Shown: piece by piece, positions 36,113-45,364 of the stretch
Layout: each line of letters opens with the position of its first letter
How positions within the stretch are numbered: the stretch's first letter is position 1
NCBI GenBank assembly: GCA_012729315.1
Contig: JAAYDI010000097.1
Location: 1-51,782 of the forward strand
Source: Planctomycetaceae bacterium
GTDB lineage: Bacteria; Planctomycetota; Planctomycetia; Pirellulales; Pirellulaceae
Length of the DNA stretch: 51,782 nucleotides
Direction of reading: 5' to 3'
The notes under the pieces: model-generated
Told to the model about the DNA's origin: nothing
Database searches by the model: none
Seen by the model: the letters and a program-made list of their open reading frames with translations, nothing else
Position numbers and translations under genes: made by a program

Positions 36113-39100
36113 ATGAAATCGGATTTCTTCGCTCGTCGAGCGTTAGTGATTCTCTGTGTTTTGTTCTTCCTGGTCCCGTTCGCCATGCGCGGTGCGCGCA
36201 TGTCCTGGGAGCGGATGGAAACCAATGTGAAGGACTGGCTGCCGGGGAGCTTTGAGGAGACCCGGGAGCTGGCCTGGTTTGGCGAGCATTTCTCCGGTGA
36301 ACAGGCCGCCGTGGTGCTCACCTGGGAGGGCTGCTCGGAGACGGATGAGAGCTATCGGCTGTTTGTGGAGAAGCTGCGCAACGAGATCCGTCCGGCGGAG
36401 GGTGAAGACGGTGGTGTGCCGTCCGCTGCGGCTGCGGATGAGGCGGCGGTGGAGGCTGGGGCTGAGGACGCTGCGGTTGCGGACGCTGTGGCTGAGGAGG
36501 CGGCGGAAGCTGCGGCAGAGGCGGATGCCGAGGTACTGCGTCAGCGGGCGCGGGAGCTGGAGCGGGCGCGTCTGGTGGGTGACGAGCTGGGTCTGTTCCT
36601 GGCCGACCACGATTACTTCAACTGGGGTGGTCTAAACGAAAAATGGCTGCGGGGTGCCGGGCACAGCTGGTACTACATCACGCCGGCTGGGGAGCTGTAC
36701 CGGTGGTCGGGGCGGTCGAACATTCTGAGTGTGGCGAGTCGTCTGTTTCAGCGGCGCGTGTTGGGGCACCTGCGGCTGGACGGTACGCTTGTGGAGCAGT
36801 TGGGGCAGCCGCCGACGGCGCGCAGTACGAACGGTTTTCACGACAATCCGCAGCGGCTGACGGCGCGTGTGCTGCGGAGCATGACGACGGGTCCGGAGGT
36901 GTTGGCGGCGTTGTCGGCCCCGGGCGGTCCGCTGTGGCCTGCCGAGGCGGAAGGCACGGACGCCACGCGTGCCCGGGTGGCGCGGCGCGCTGCGCTGGAC
37001 CGGCTGGAAGGCACGTTCTTCGGTCCCGAGCCGTATGCGCAGTTTGCCTGGACGGCGGAGGATCTGCCGCGCGTCGTGCGTGCGACGACGCTGCAGCAGT
37101 TCCCCAAGGGCTGGCAGAAGACGGTGGACGCGTACATTGCGAACCTGCTCGACACGCAATATGCCGGGCTGCGATCCGAGCTGGTAGCGGAGTCGCTCCT
37201 GAAGAAGGAGGAACACTGGAACGCGATGTTCGGCGCGGTGGGGGTGGAACCGCCCGGTCTGCAGACCTGCATTCTGGTGACGTTGAGTGACGCGGGCCTG
37301 CGCGACCTGGATCGCGTGATGGGGCGGGGGCTGTTCGGGAGGCCCCGCGGGAAGCTGGTGAACTTGGCGGTGGAATCGGGTGTCTTGGCGCCCCCCAAAC
37401 CGCCGTTGTCCCCGTTTGCGGGACGGGCCGCTGCGGACGGGAAGGTGCTTCGCCTGGGCGGCCCGGCGGCGGACAACGTGGCGTTTGACGAAGAGGGTCA
37501 GATCACGCTGGTGCGTCTGGTGGGTTCGCTGGTCGTCTTGAGCCTGGTGGTGGGCTACCTCTGTTTTCGGCGGATCACCGCCGCGCTGCTGATCCTGGGT
37601 GTCAGCACGGTCAGCGCGCTGGCCAGCCTGGCGATCGTGTGGTGGACGGGCAGTCGCGTCGACGCGGTGTTGTGGTTGATGCCGCTGGTAGTCTTCGTGC
37701 TGGGGCTGGGCGGATCGACCTATCTGTTGGGCTACTATCGCGAGATCTCCCGCGCGCAGGGGATGGAGCGAGCGCCGGCGCGGGCATTGGCCCAGGCCGC
37801 TGCGCCGTGCGTGCTGGCGACCGTGACCATGGCCGCTGGCCTGTTTGCGCTCTGCGTGAGCCAGAACTATCCGATCCGCAAGTTCGGCTTCTTCGCCGCG
37901 CTGGGCGTGCTGGCGACCCTCGTCGTGCTGTTCACCTTTCTCCCCTCCGCCCTGCAGCTGTGGCCGCTCCGCTACGCACGGCCGCCGGCCGCCGGCTCCG
38001 GCATCGCCGGCCGCCTCGTGCGCTGGACCTGGCACGCGCTGGGGGATCTGGCTGTCGATCACAACTGGCTGGTCGCCGCGAGCGCTGTGGCGCTGATGAT
38101 CGGTCTGGGATGGAATCTGGGCCAGCTCCAGACATCCGTGCGGCCGCTGAGCCTGTTCGGGCCGGACACGAAGATCATCCGCGACTATGCCTGGCTGGAA
38201 GAACACGTGGGCAAGCCGGTGCCGATGGAACTGGTGATTGCGGTCGACAAGCAATGCCAGTCCCCGGCGGGTGATCCGGGCCAGACGCTGCCGCCGCGCT
38301 CGTCGGCCGCAGACGCCGGGGGGGCCTTGCGTTACAGCTTCCTGGAACGGATCGAGCTGGTGGCCCATGTCCAGAACGCGATCGACCGTGTGTTTGGCGA
38401 GGAAGGGCACGATCTGCTGGGGCCGACGCTCTCGGCCGTCAGCTTTGCGCCGCCCATCGGTGACCCGCTGGACGCCCGGCGGGCCGACGCCAACGCGGCG
38501 CTGGAGCGGCAGCGCGATCTGCTGCGCCAGCAAGGTTACCTCACGCTCACGGACGCCGGGGCGGAGCTGTGGCGCATCAATATGCGGCTCAGCGCTCTGG
38601 GCGATGTGGATTACGGTCAGTTCGTCAACCAGTTGAAGCAGGTCGTCGAGCCCGTGCTCAGAGCGTACGAGATCCGGGACGAGATCCTGCAGCAGGTGGC
38701 TGCCCAGCGCCCGGACGCGGCCGCGGCCGAGACACGCTGGAACGACACGAAAATTGCCGTTCTGGGCGCTTCCGATCCGCGGGACGATGCGGACGACATC
38801 ACGGCCGCCGTCGAGTTGCCGGAGATCCGGCCCGCCGGCGGGCGTCTGACACGCAGCCAGATCCTGGAGAATGAGCATCGCATGCTCGGCGTGCATCGGG
38901 AATTCGCCCGGGTGCTGAGTGACCTGTTGCGGGCCAAAGGCTACCAGGGACGCAAAGGGGGGCGGACGCCGAGCCAGTACGTGGCGTGGCAGAACCCGCG
39001 GAAGAACCCGCTGGGAGAGAACGCCCGCTCGGACGCCTGGGCCAAGAACCTGGCTTCGTTCGACTGCGTCGTGGTGCTGCGCGATCACGCCGACTACGAC

Positions 39101-39937
39101 ATCGACTTCATTCGCCAGCATGCCAAATGCTTTGTGGACGCCCGGGAGCACACGTTTGACCCGGCCAGCAGTCAGACTGCCCGGCAGCTCGATAAGCCTC
39201 TGGCGGTCACCTACACCGGCATGGTGCCGGTCCTGTACCAGACGCAGCAGACGTTGTTGCAGAGTCTGATCGACACGGCTTGGTGGGCGTTTGTGGTCAT
39301 CGCCGTCGTCATGATGTTCGCGGTCCGCACGCGGAAGTTCCAGCTGCCGCAGGTGCTGGGCGGGCTGGTGGCGATGCTGCCCGCCCTGTTCACGGTCATT
39401 GTGGTCTTTGGCGACCTGGCACGCCGTGGCCTGACCATCGACCTGGGGACGGTGATGACGGTCGGCCTGGCGATGGGAGTGACCGTCGTCGGCACGTTTG
39501 AGTTTCTGATCTGGTACCGGCGTGCCGTGCTTCGCGGACTGGAACGGACTGCGGCGGTCCAGGCTGCTTTCCGGGAGGGATCGGGCACGATCCTGCAGAC
39601 CACCGTCGTGGTGGGACTCGGCCTGGTGATGTTCGCGCTGGGCACGTTTGTGCCGACACAGCGGTTTGGCCTCACCATGCTGGCACTGGTGCTGACAGCT
39701 CTGGTGGCCAACCTGGCGCTGCTGCCAGCGCTGCTGGCCGGCCCGCTGGGCCGTTACCTGTCGCCGCGCGTGCCCGCCCTGTCCGCGGACGAGGCGGTCG
39801 TGCCCATGTCGCGCGCCTCGCGGACGTTCCCCGCGTGCGGGTCATCCGGCGCTGCGGCGGCCGGTGGCGCCATGCACATAACGCCCCGCGACGGGCGGAC
39901 GTCCACCCTGGTGCGCCGCGATGGCTCGCACACATAG
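36113..39937 (+). CDS. RND/MMPL-type exporter lacking the usual intramembrane acids
   Basis: A 1274-residue inner-membrane protein of the RND superfamily (MMPL/HpnN-like). It has one N-terminal helix, a large periplasmic loop, a five-helix block (about residues 465-620), a second helix and loop, and a final five-helix block (about 1045-1215). Such proteins export lipids or hydrophobic compounds using protons. The Asp pair typical of the fourth helix of each block is not seen: those places read LGLGGSTYLLGYY and MGVTVVGTFEFLIWY. The first loop holds an Ala/Glu-only stretch (about residues 100-141). ATG 36113 is preferred over GTG 36089; no strong ribosome site precedes it. The gene converges with the KAS-like gene. 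Cargo unknown. Confidence 0.82.
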   Translation: MKSDFFARRALVILCVLFFLVPFAMRGARMSWERMETNVKDWLPGSFEETRELAWFGEHFSGEQAAVVLTWEGCSETDESYRLFVEKLRNEIRPAEGEDGGVPSAAAADEAAVEAGAEDAAVADAVAEEAAEAAAEADAEVLRQRARELERARLVGDELGLFLADHDYFNWGGLNEKWLRGAGHSWYYITPAGELYRWSGRSNILSVASRLFQRRVLGHLRLDGTLVEQLGQPPTARSTNGFHDNPQRLTARVLRSMTTGPEVLAALSAPGGPLWPAEAEGTDATRARVARRAALDRLEGTFFGPEPYAQFAWTAEDLPRVVRATTLQQFPKGWQKTVDAYIANLLDTQYAGLRSELVAESLLKKEEHWNAMFGAVGVEPPGLQTCILVTLSDAGLRDLDRVMGRGLFGRPRGKLVNLAVESGVLAPPKPPLSPFAGRAAADGKVLRLGGPAADNVAFDEEGQITLVRLVGSLVVLSLVVGYLCFRRITAALLILGVSTVSALASLAIVWWTGSRVDAVLWLMPLVVFVLGLGGSTYLLGYYREISRAQGMERAPARALAQAAAPCVLATVTMAAGLFALCVSQNYPIRKFGFFAALGVLATLVVLFTFLPSALQLWPLRYARPPAAGSGIAGRLVRWTWHALGDLAVDHNWLVAASAVALMIGLGWNLGQLQTSVRPLSLFGPDTKIIRDYAWLEEHVGKPVPMELVIAVDKQCQSPAGDPGQTLPPRSSAADAGGALRYSFLERIELVAHVQNAIDRVFGEEGHDLLGPTLSAVSFAPPIGDPLDARRADANAALERQRDLLRQQGYLTLTDAGAELWRINMRLSALGDVDYGQFVNQLKQVVEPVLRAYEIRDEILQQVAAQRPDAAAAETRWNDTKIAVLGASDPRDDADDITAAVELPEIRPAGGRLTRSQILENEHRMLGVHREFARVLSDLLRAKGYQGRKGGRTPSQYVAWQNPRKNPLGENARSDAWAKNLASFDCVVVLRDHADYDIDFIRQHAKCFVDAREHTFDPASSQTARQLDKPLAVTYTGMVPVLYQTQQTLLQSLIDTAWWAFVVIAVVMMFAVRTRKFQLPQVLGGLVAMLPALFTVIVVFGDLARRGLTIDLGTVMTVGLAMGVTVVGTFEFLIWYRRAVLRGLERTAAVQAAFREGSGTILQTTVVVGLGLVMFALGTFVPTQRFGLTMLALVLTALVANLALLPALLAGPLGRYLSPRVPALSADEAVVPMSRASRTFPACGSSGAAAAGGAMHITPRDGRTSTLVRRDGSHT

Positions 39938-39938
39938 C

Positions 39939-39974
39939 CGCGCAGGGCAGGTGTCGGCACGCGCAGGGCAGGTG
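39939..39974. repeat. Duplicated 15-bp unit after the RND gene
   Basis: CGCGCAGGGCAGGTG occurs at 39939-39953 and again at 39960-39974, a 21-bp period, in the 54-bp gap between the convergent RND and KAS-like genes. Confidence 0.85.
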
Positions 39975-39991
39975 CGGAGTGTTCCAGTACC

Positions 39992-41257
39992 TCACGCGCC
40001 GGCCAGGCCCACACACACGGTCTGGCCGCTGCTGGACTGGCTGAGGACGGCGGCCGTGGCCTGTTGGATCGGCTGGGACTCGCCCGCCACGACGTTCACC
40101 GGGCAGGCGGGGTCGGGATCCGTGTAGTTGAGTGTTGCGGGGATGCGGCCGTGGGCGAAGGCCAGCACGCTGGCCACCATTTCCACCGCTCCACCGCTGG
40201 CCCCGAGATTGCCGAAGTAGCTCTTGAGCGCGGTGACCGGCACGTCCCCCAGCACGGCGCGGATCGCTTGCGCTTCGGCCGCATCGTCTGGTACGGACCC
40301 CATGGCGTGCGCATTGACATGTCCCACGTCGGCCGGTGACCACTGGCTGGCGCTGAGCGTCTTCTCGATGACGCGTTGCAGGGCCTGACTGGGCGTGAAG
40401 GTGGGGGACTGGGGGGGCGCGAAGGCCGTGCCCCAGCCGGTGACGCGGGCCAGGATCCGGGCGCCGCGCGCGGCAGCGAAGTCCTCGCGTTCCAGCACCA
40501 GCGTGGCGGCCCCTTCCCCGTTGACCGCTCCATCCCGCGCCGCGTCGAACGGGCGGCAGGCGGACTGTGGCGCATCGATCCGGCGTGAGAGGCGATTCAT
40601 GCCCCGATACAGCATCGAGGTGGCGGTCATCCGCGAGCTGCTGCCGCCGGTGACCATCACATCCGCGTGACCGCGCTGGATGATCAGGGCCGCCTCGATC
40701 AGCGCCAGCAGGCTGGAGGCTTCCCCCTGACAGATCGTGTTGTTCGGGCCGCGCGCGTCCTGGGCGATGCCGATATGGCAGGCCGTCATGTTTGGCAGGT
40801 ACATCAGCATCCATAGTGGGTACAGCTCGGACATGAAGACCCGGCCCCACTTCTCGGCGTGGAACTTGCCATCCTCAATGCAGTGCCCGTAGGCTGAGAC
40901 CGACTCGGTCGGCTCGCAGTACACCATGTCGCTGGCGTAGAGCACCCCCGTGCGTTCCGGCGGCAACTGGTTCGGCTGCCATCCCGCATGCTCGACCGCC
41001 ATGCTGGCCGCGGCGAATCCCATCTGGATTTCGCGGGACATCACCTTCAGCGCTTTGCGCGGCTTGACGTACTGCTTCGCGTCGAAGTCCTTGACTGCCG
41101 CGCCGATCCGCAGCGGCAGCCTCAACTCGGCCACGGCCGGCAACACATCCACACCGCTGCGCTGCTGGCAGAGGGCGTTCCAGTAGCTCTCGGGACCGAT
41201 CCCGAGGGGGCTGACAACCCCGACTCCCGTGATCACAACGCTCGGTCTGGAATCCAT
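39992..41257 (-). CDS. Beta-ketoacyl-ACP synthase homologue with altered active site
   Basis: A 421-residue thiolase-fold protein of the KAS I/II (FabF) type, as shown by VITGVGVVSPLG, RDGAVNGEGAATLVLE and VNAHAMGS. In active enzymes a Cys and two His form the condensing site. Here the Cys segment reads GPNNTICQGEASS, placing Glu179 at the Cys position (Cys176 is three residues off). The first His is kept (His317), but KSYFGNLGASGG has Asn350 instead of the second His. This resembles chain-length factors, the non-condensing partners of KAS enzymes. ATG 41257 has no clear ribosome site. A catalytic KAS, ACP or reductase is not adjacent, though two epimerases lie 1.5-2.5 kb away. Confidence 0.8.
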   Translation of the reverse strand: MDSRPSVVITGVGVVSPLGIGPESYWNALCQQRSGVDVLPAVAELRLPLRIGAAVKDFDAKQYVKPRKALKVMSREIQMGFAAASMAVEHAGWQPNQLPPERTGVLYASDMVYCEPTESVSAYGHCIEDGKFHAEKWGRVFMSELYPLWMLMYLPNMTACHIGIAQDARGPNNTICQGEASSLLALIEAALIIQRGHADVMVTGGSSSRMTATSMLYRGMNRLSRRIDAPQSACRPFDAARDGAVNGEGAATLVLEREDFAAARGARILARVTGWGTAFAPPQSPTFTPSQALQRVIEKTLSASQWSPADVGHVNAHAMGSVPDDAAEAQAIRAVLGDVPVTALKSYFGNLGASGGAVEMVASVLAFAHGRIPATLNYTDPDPACPVNVVAGESQPIQQATAAVLSQSSSGQTVCVGLAGA

Positions 41258-41453
41258 GAGCTAGCCACACGATGGGGACGGATAGGGCACCTGCGAACAC
41301 GTCATGACGGGGGCGGCCACAACGGCGAATTGGCTGCGATGATAGCCCGCCCCGGGGCCCCCTGCAAGATCCGCCGTGGCACTGGCGAACGCCGTTGCGG
41401 CACGGTGCATTCGCGCGGCCGGTGGCGTGTCCTGTTGGCCGGGCGGGGAACGC

Positions 41454-42590
41454 CTAATCTACGGCCGGCGCTGGATAGTCATAGATGCGATAGGTCTTGG
41501 TCAGTTTGGCGCCACCGCGCTTCAGGGATTTGTACGACAGGTGATTGGTCTCCAGGACCCAGGAGAACTCGGCCTCCTGAATGCCCCATTCCAGAGCGAT
41601 GGGAACGAGCCGCGAGAGGATCACGACACCCAGCCCCCAGCGCTGGTATTCCGGCAGCACGTTGGTGCTGATCAACCGGATCCGCTTGATCTGTTTCCGC
41701 CGGGTCAGCAGGCGGATGAAGCCGAAGGGGAAGAGCCGGCCGTCGATGAGCTTGATGCGCGGGTTGTAGTCCAGCAGTCCGAACACGGCGGCCACCACGC
41801 GGCCATCGACTTCGGCCGCCGTGGTCAACTCGGGCACGATCAGGTGCCGCAGCGCGCCGCTCATGTGCTGCATCTCGCGGTCTGACAGCGGCGTGAAGCC
41901 CCAGGTGCCTTCGAGTGAAGCGTTGTAAATGTGCAGGAACGTCTCGATATCCTCCTTGAACCGCTTGCGGTCCAGCGTGCGGAGGCGGACGTCAAACCGC
42001 CGCGTGGCCTCGCGCACGACGAACTCCAGCTTCTGGTCCAGCGTCGAGAGCATCTCGACGTGACCCCAGAACGCGGCCAGGTCCTGCACCTTGCCGAACC
42101 CATAGCTCTCGATCAGCCGCGCGTAGTAGGGCGGATTGTAGGTCATCATGAACATGGGGGGGGAATCGAAACCGGCGATCAGCAGTCCGACCTCGTAGTT
42201 GAGCGACGGATTGACGGGCCCGCGGATCTGATGGATCCCCTGCTCCGCGAACCACTGCCGCACGGCGTCGAACAGTCCATGGGCCACCTGCAGATCGTCC
42301 ACCGACTCGAAGAACCCGAAGAACCCCCGTTTCTCGTGGTACTTCTCGTTGTGCACGTGATTGATAATCCCGGCGATCCGCCCGCACACCTGTCCGTCGC
42401 GCAGGGCGATCCAGGTGCGGACGTCGGCCACGTCGTGAAACGGGTGGGGGCGAAAACCTACCAGTTCTTTGAGGTTCTGACGCAGCGGTGGAATCCAGTT
42501 TTCGTCGCCACGGTATAGATCCCAGGCCAGCTGCATGAACTGCTTTTGCTCGCGATGCGATTCAACGGGCTTGATCAGGAGGTTGGGCAT
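41454..42590 (-). CDS. YghO-like GNAT-family protein
   Basis: A 378-residue protein like the E. coli YghO group, with a GNAT acyltransferase-type fold. The conserved block IRGPVNPSLNYEVGLLIAGF followed by SPPMFMMTYNPPYY is easy to recognise. A C-terminal acyl-CoA-binding-like stretch VLPEYQRWGLGVVILSRLV is followed by AEFSWVLETNHLSYKSLKRG. The family is probably a cytoplasmic N-acyltransferase of unknown substrate. ATG 42590 has GAGGGA 8 nt upstream and a likely promoter behind it. It is divergent from the epimerase pair. Homologues often neighbour lipid or cell-envelope genes; here the KAS-like gene follows 196 bp downstream. Confidence 0.83.
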   Translation of the reverse strand: MPNLLIKPVESHREQKQFMQLAWDLYRGDENWIPPLRQNLKELVGFRPHPFHDVADVRTWIALRDGQVCGRIAGIINHVHNEKYHEKRGFFGFFESVDDLQVAHGLFDAVRQWFAEQGIHQIRGPVNPSLNYEVGLLIAGFDSPPMFMMTYNPPYYARLIESYGFGKVQDLAAFWGHVEMLSTLDQKLEFVVREATRRFDVRLRTLDRKRFKEDIETFLHIYNASLEGTWGFTPLSDREMQHMSGALRHLIVPELTTAAEVDGRVVAAVFGLLDYNPRIKLIDGRLFPFGFIRLLTRRKQIKRIRLISTNVLPEYQRWGLGVVILSRLVPIALEWGIQEAEFSWVLETNHLSYKSLKRGGAKLTKTYRIYDYPAPAVD

Positions 42591-42621
42591 GAACAGATTC
42601 CCTCACCGTGTGAAAGAGACT

Positions 42622-42651
42622 ACTCTATGGTGAGAGTTCCTCGATCGTCAA
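42622..42651 (-). promoter_or_regulatory. Sigma-70-like promoter of the YghO-like gene
   Basis: On the reverse strand TTGACG (complement of 42646-42651) is followed after 18 bp by TAGAGT (complement of 42622-42627). Transcription would begin about 20-25 bp before the ATG at 42590. The -10 box matches consensus at four of six positions. Confidence 0.45.
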
Positions 42652-42748
42652 CAGCAGGCTGGCGGGCGCGCCAGCAATTTGTCTCTCGGCGCCGCGACGG
42701 CTGATGGGCGGGCGGCCAGCGTCTGGGCGGCAAAGGCAGGAGCGCGAC

Positions 42749-43756
42749 ATGGCAGGCAATACTGGGGCGTGGAGTCGTGACCAGCGCGTGTTGGTCACCG
42801 GTGCCACGGGGCTGGTGGGGAACAACGTCACACGGTTGCTGGTCGCTCAGGGCGTGCCGGTCCGCGTGCTGATGCGGAACCCGCGGGATACTCGTCCGAT
42901 CGAGGGATTGGAGGTGGAAATCGCCTCCGGGGATGTCACCGATGCCGACTCGCTCCAGCGGGCGCTGCAGGGGGTCCGTGGGGTGGTGCATGCGGCCGGT
43001 TGCGTGCTGCTCGGCTGGCAGAACGCAGAGCTGCACCGGTCGGTCAACCACATGGGGACCCAGCACGTGGCGGAGGCGGCCCGGCAGGCCGGCGCGCGGA
43101 TGGTCTACGTCTCTACGATCAACGCATTGGGGGTCGGGCTGCGCGACCGGCTGGCCGACGAGGAGTGGGTGGCCGGCCCGAATGTGGCGTGCCCGTATGT
43201 GGTGAGCAAACAGGCGGCCGACCAGAGCGTGCGGGAGCAGATTGAGTGCGGGCTGGACGCCTGCATTGTCTATCCCGGCCTGATGTTTGGGCCCTGGGAC
43301 TGGAAGCCGTCGTCTGGACGCATGTTCCTGGAGGTTGTCAGGCGTTTCACGCCGTTTGCCCCGGGGGGTGGCGTGACGGTCTGCGACGTGCGGGACGTGG
43401 CCCAGGCGATTATCACAGCGCTGGCGATTGCCCCGCCAGGCCGCGCTTTCGTGCTGGCCGGTCACAATCTGACCTACCTGAAATTGTGGCAGCACTTCGT
43501 GGATATTGCTGGTGGCAGTCGGCCCCTGGGGCGTAGCGGACCGCTGATGCGGATCGTGGCCGGGCGGGTCGGCGACTTGTGGGGGCGAGTCACGGGGCGC
43601 GAGCCGGATGTCAATTCGGCGGCGATCAAGCTGTCCAATCCGTTTCACTATTTCAGCAGTGCGCGGGCCCAACGGGAACTGGGGTACCAGATCCGGCCCA
43701 TCGAAGCATCCCTCCACGACACGTGGCAGTGGTTCCGCGAGTACGGCTTTGTGTAG
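42749..43756 (+). CDS. NAD-dependent epimerase/dehydratase (HpnA-like extended SDR)
   Basis: A 335-residue extended short-chain dehydrogenase, most like the dihydroflavonol-reductase/HpnA group. The NAD-binding motif is VLVTGATGLVGNNV. Catalytic residues are the Ser in VYVSTINALG and the YxxxK in PYVVSKQAAD. Substrate-side blocks include YPGLMFGPWDWKPSSGR and GREPDVNSAA. It likely reduces or epimerises a sugar or isoprenoid/polyketide-type ketone in the cytoplasm; HpnA-like proteins occur in hopanoid and lipid gene sets. ATG 42749 has AGGAG 4 nt upstream, and a longer frame to 42704 is not needed. It is 5 bp from a second epimerase and shares that transcript. Confidence 0.85.
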   Translation: MAGNTGAWSRDQRVLVTGATGLVGNNVTRLLVAQGVPVRVLMRNPRDTRPIEGLEVEIASGDVTDADSLQRALQGVRGVVHAAGCVLLGWQNAELHRSVNHMGTQHVAEAARQAGARMVYVSTINALGVGLRDRLADEEWVAGPNVACPYVVSKQAADQSVREQIECGLDACIVYPGLMFGPWDWKPSSGRMFLEVVRRFTPFAPGGGVTVCDVRDVAQAIITALAIAPPGRAFVLAGHNLTYLKLWQHFVDIAGGSRPLGRSGPLMRIVAGRVGDLWGRVTGREPDVNSAAIKLSNPFHYFSSARAQRELGYQIRPIEASLHDTWQWFREYGFV

Positions 43757-43761
43757 ATGTC

Positions 43762-44778
43762 ATGGCCCACGTGTTGGTCACCGGTGCGACTGGTTTCATT
43801 GGCGGTCACCTGATCCGTGTTCTGGTGGAGCTGGGGCACCAGGTCCGCTGCCTGGTGCGGAAGAGTTCGCGTGTCGAATCGCTGCGGGAACTGCGTCTGG
43901 AATGTGTCGAGGCTGATCTGCGCGACAGCGCGGCGCTGGAGCGGGCGGTGCACGGCGTGGAATGCGTATTCCATCTGGCGGCTCTGACCAGCGCCTTCCG
44001 GCGTTCCACGCTGATGGAGGTCAACGGGCAGGGATGTGCGCATGTGGCCCGCGCCTGTGCCGCACAGCCGCAGCCGCCTGTACTGGTCGTGGTTTCGTCG
44101 GTCGCGGCGGCCGGGCCGGCTAAGCGCGGGCAGGTCAAGACGGAACAGGATCTGCCCAATCCACTGTCGAACTACGGGCGCAGCAAACGGGCGGGTGAGC
44201 TGGCGGCCGGGCAGTTCGCCGCGCGTGTGCCGACGACGATCGTGCGGCCGGGCATCGTGTTTGGTGCCGGCGGGCGGGAGATGCTGCCGATGTTCCGCGC
44301 CGTCCACCGCCTGCGGGTCCATGCCGTGGCGGGTCTGCAGTCGCCTCCGCTGTCAGTGATCCACGTGTCCGATCTGGTCGAACTGCTGGTGCGGGCGGCC
44401 GAGCGGGGACAGCGCGTCGTGGCGGCGGATCACAACGGCGTCCGCGGTACCGGCTGCTATTTCGCCTGCCGCGACGAGTACCCCGACTACTTCGAATTCG
44501 GCCGCCTGCTGCACCAGGCGCTGGGCAATCCCCGCACGTCGTACCTGCACTTCCCCGAGCCGTTTCCCTGGCTGGCCGGCGGCATCGGAGAGCTGCTCGG
44601 CCGCCTGCGCGGCCGGCCGTTCAGTCTGAACATCGACAAGATCCGGGAAGCGGTCGCGCCCTCCTGGGCCTGCTCCTGCGCGGCGGCACGGCGCGATCTG
44701 GGGTTCGCACCCCGGCAGACGCTGCTCGAACAGCTGCGACAGACGGCCGTGTGGTATCGTGAGCACGGGTGGCTCTAG
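43762..44778 (+). CDS. NAD-dependent epimerase/dehydratase (second of the pair)
   Basis: A 338-residue extended SDR. The nucleotide motif is HVLVTGATGFIGGHL; the active site has the Ser in VVVSSVAAAGPA and YxxxK in NYGRSKRAGE. A substrate-side block IVRPGIVFGAGGREM follows. The C-terminal half differs clearly from its neighbour (YPDYFEFGRLLHQALG, WACSCAAARRDLGF), so this is not a recent duplicate but a related enzyme doing a linked step. ATG 43762 begins 5 bp after the upstream stop, and frames reaching back to 43579 only overlap the first epimerase. The substrate is not determined. Confidence 0.85.
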   Translation: MAHVLVTGATGFIGGHLIRVLVELGHQVRCLVRKSSRVESLRELRLECVEADLRDSAALERAVHGVECVFHLAALTSAFRRSTLMEVNGQGCAHVARACAAQPQPPVLVVVSSVAAAGPAKRGQVKTEQDLPNPLSNYGRSKRAGELAAGQFAARVPTTIVRPGIVFGAGGREMLPMFRAVHRLRVHAVAGLQSPPLSVIHVSDLVELLVRAAERGQRVVAADHNGVRGTGCYFACRDEYPDYFEFGRLLHQALGNPRTSYLHFPEPFPWLAGGIGELLGRLRGRPFSLNIDKIREAVAPSWACSCAAARRDLGFAPRQTLLEQLRQTAVWYREHGWL

Positions 44779-44933
44779 CGGCATGGGAGCGGCCGGGGCC
44801 GCGCACGGCGGCCGGTACGCCGCGCGCTGCCACCAATTGCCGCTGCCGGTGTCTGCCGGCAAGGTCATTCGCTATATTCGAAAGGGCATGGAGCGATACC
44901 AGGAACCGGTACAGGTAGAACGCGAGCGGCCGT

Positions 44934-45350
44934 ATGATCCATCAGACTCGCCTTGCGCTGTCGACGCAAGGTTATCGACACATACAGGATATCACCCAGG
45001 CGGTGACGGAGATCGTGATACGGAGCGGGGTGCAAACGGGCGTGGTGCATCTGTTCAACATCGGGAGCACAGCGGCCCTGGGCACGATCGAATTCGAACC
45101 GGGGCTGCAGACCGACTTCCCGGACCTGCTCGATCGTCTGGTGCCGCCCAGTTGCGAGTATGAGCACGAACAGACATGGCACGACGGCAACGGACACTCC
45201 CACCTCCAGGCCTCGCTGCTCGGGGCATCCCTGTGCGTGCCCATCGCGCACAACCGGCCCCTGCTCGGCACATGGCAGCAGATCTTCCACCTGGAGTGTG
45301 ACAACAAGCCGCGCAGCCGAGAGGTCGTTGTCACGATCATCGGCGACTGA
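44934..45350 (+). CDS. YjbQ/UPF0047 family protein, archaeal-like subtype
   Basis: A 138-residue single-domain protein of the YjbQ (UPF0047) family; E. coli YjbQ shows weak thiamine-phosphate synthase activity but its true role is open. Visible blocks are HLFNIGSTAALGTIEFEPGL, HDGNGHSHLQASLLGASLCV and LLGTWQQIFHLECDNKPRSR. The usual HxTASV reads NIGSTAAL, a subtype I associate with archaeal and deep-branching members. ATG 44934 has no strong Shine-Dalgarno. A second YjbQ gene of the other subtype follows 81 bp later, after a 16-bp tandem repeat. Cytoplasmic. Confidence 0.85.
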   Translation: MIHQTRLALSTQGYRHIQDITQAVTEIVIRSGVQTGVVHLFNIGSTAALGTIEFEPGLQTDFPDLLDRLVPPSCEYEHEQTWHDGNGHSHLQASLLGASLCVPIAHNRPLLGTWQQIFHLECDNKPRSREVVVTIIGD

Positions 45351-45364
45351 CCGGTCGGCCGTGC

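Noticed and set aside
36632-39151. A long reverse frame opposite the RND gene
   Set aside because: Same GC-driven shadow; rich in His, Arg and Gln with no domain.
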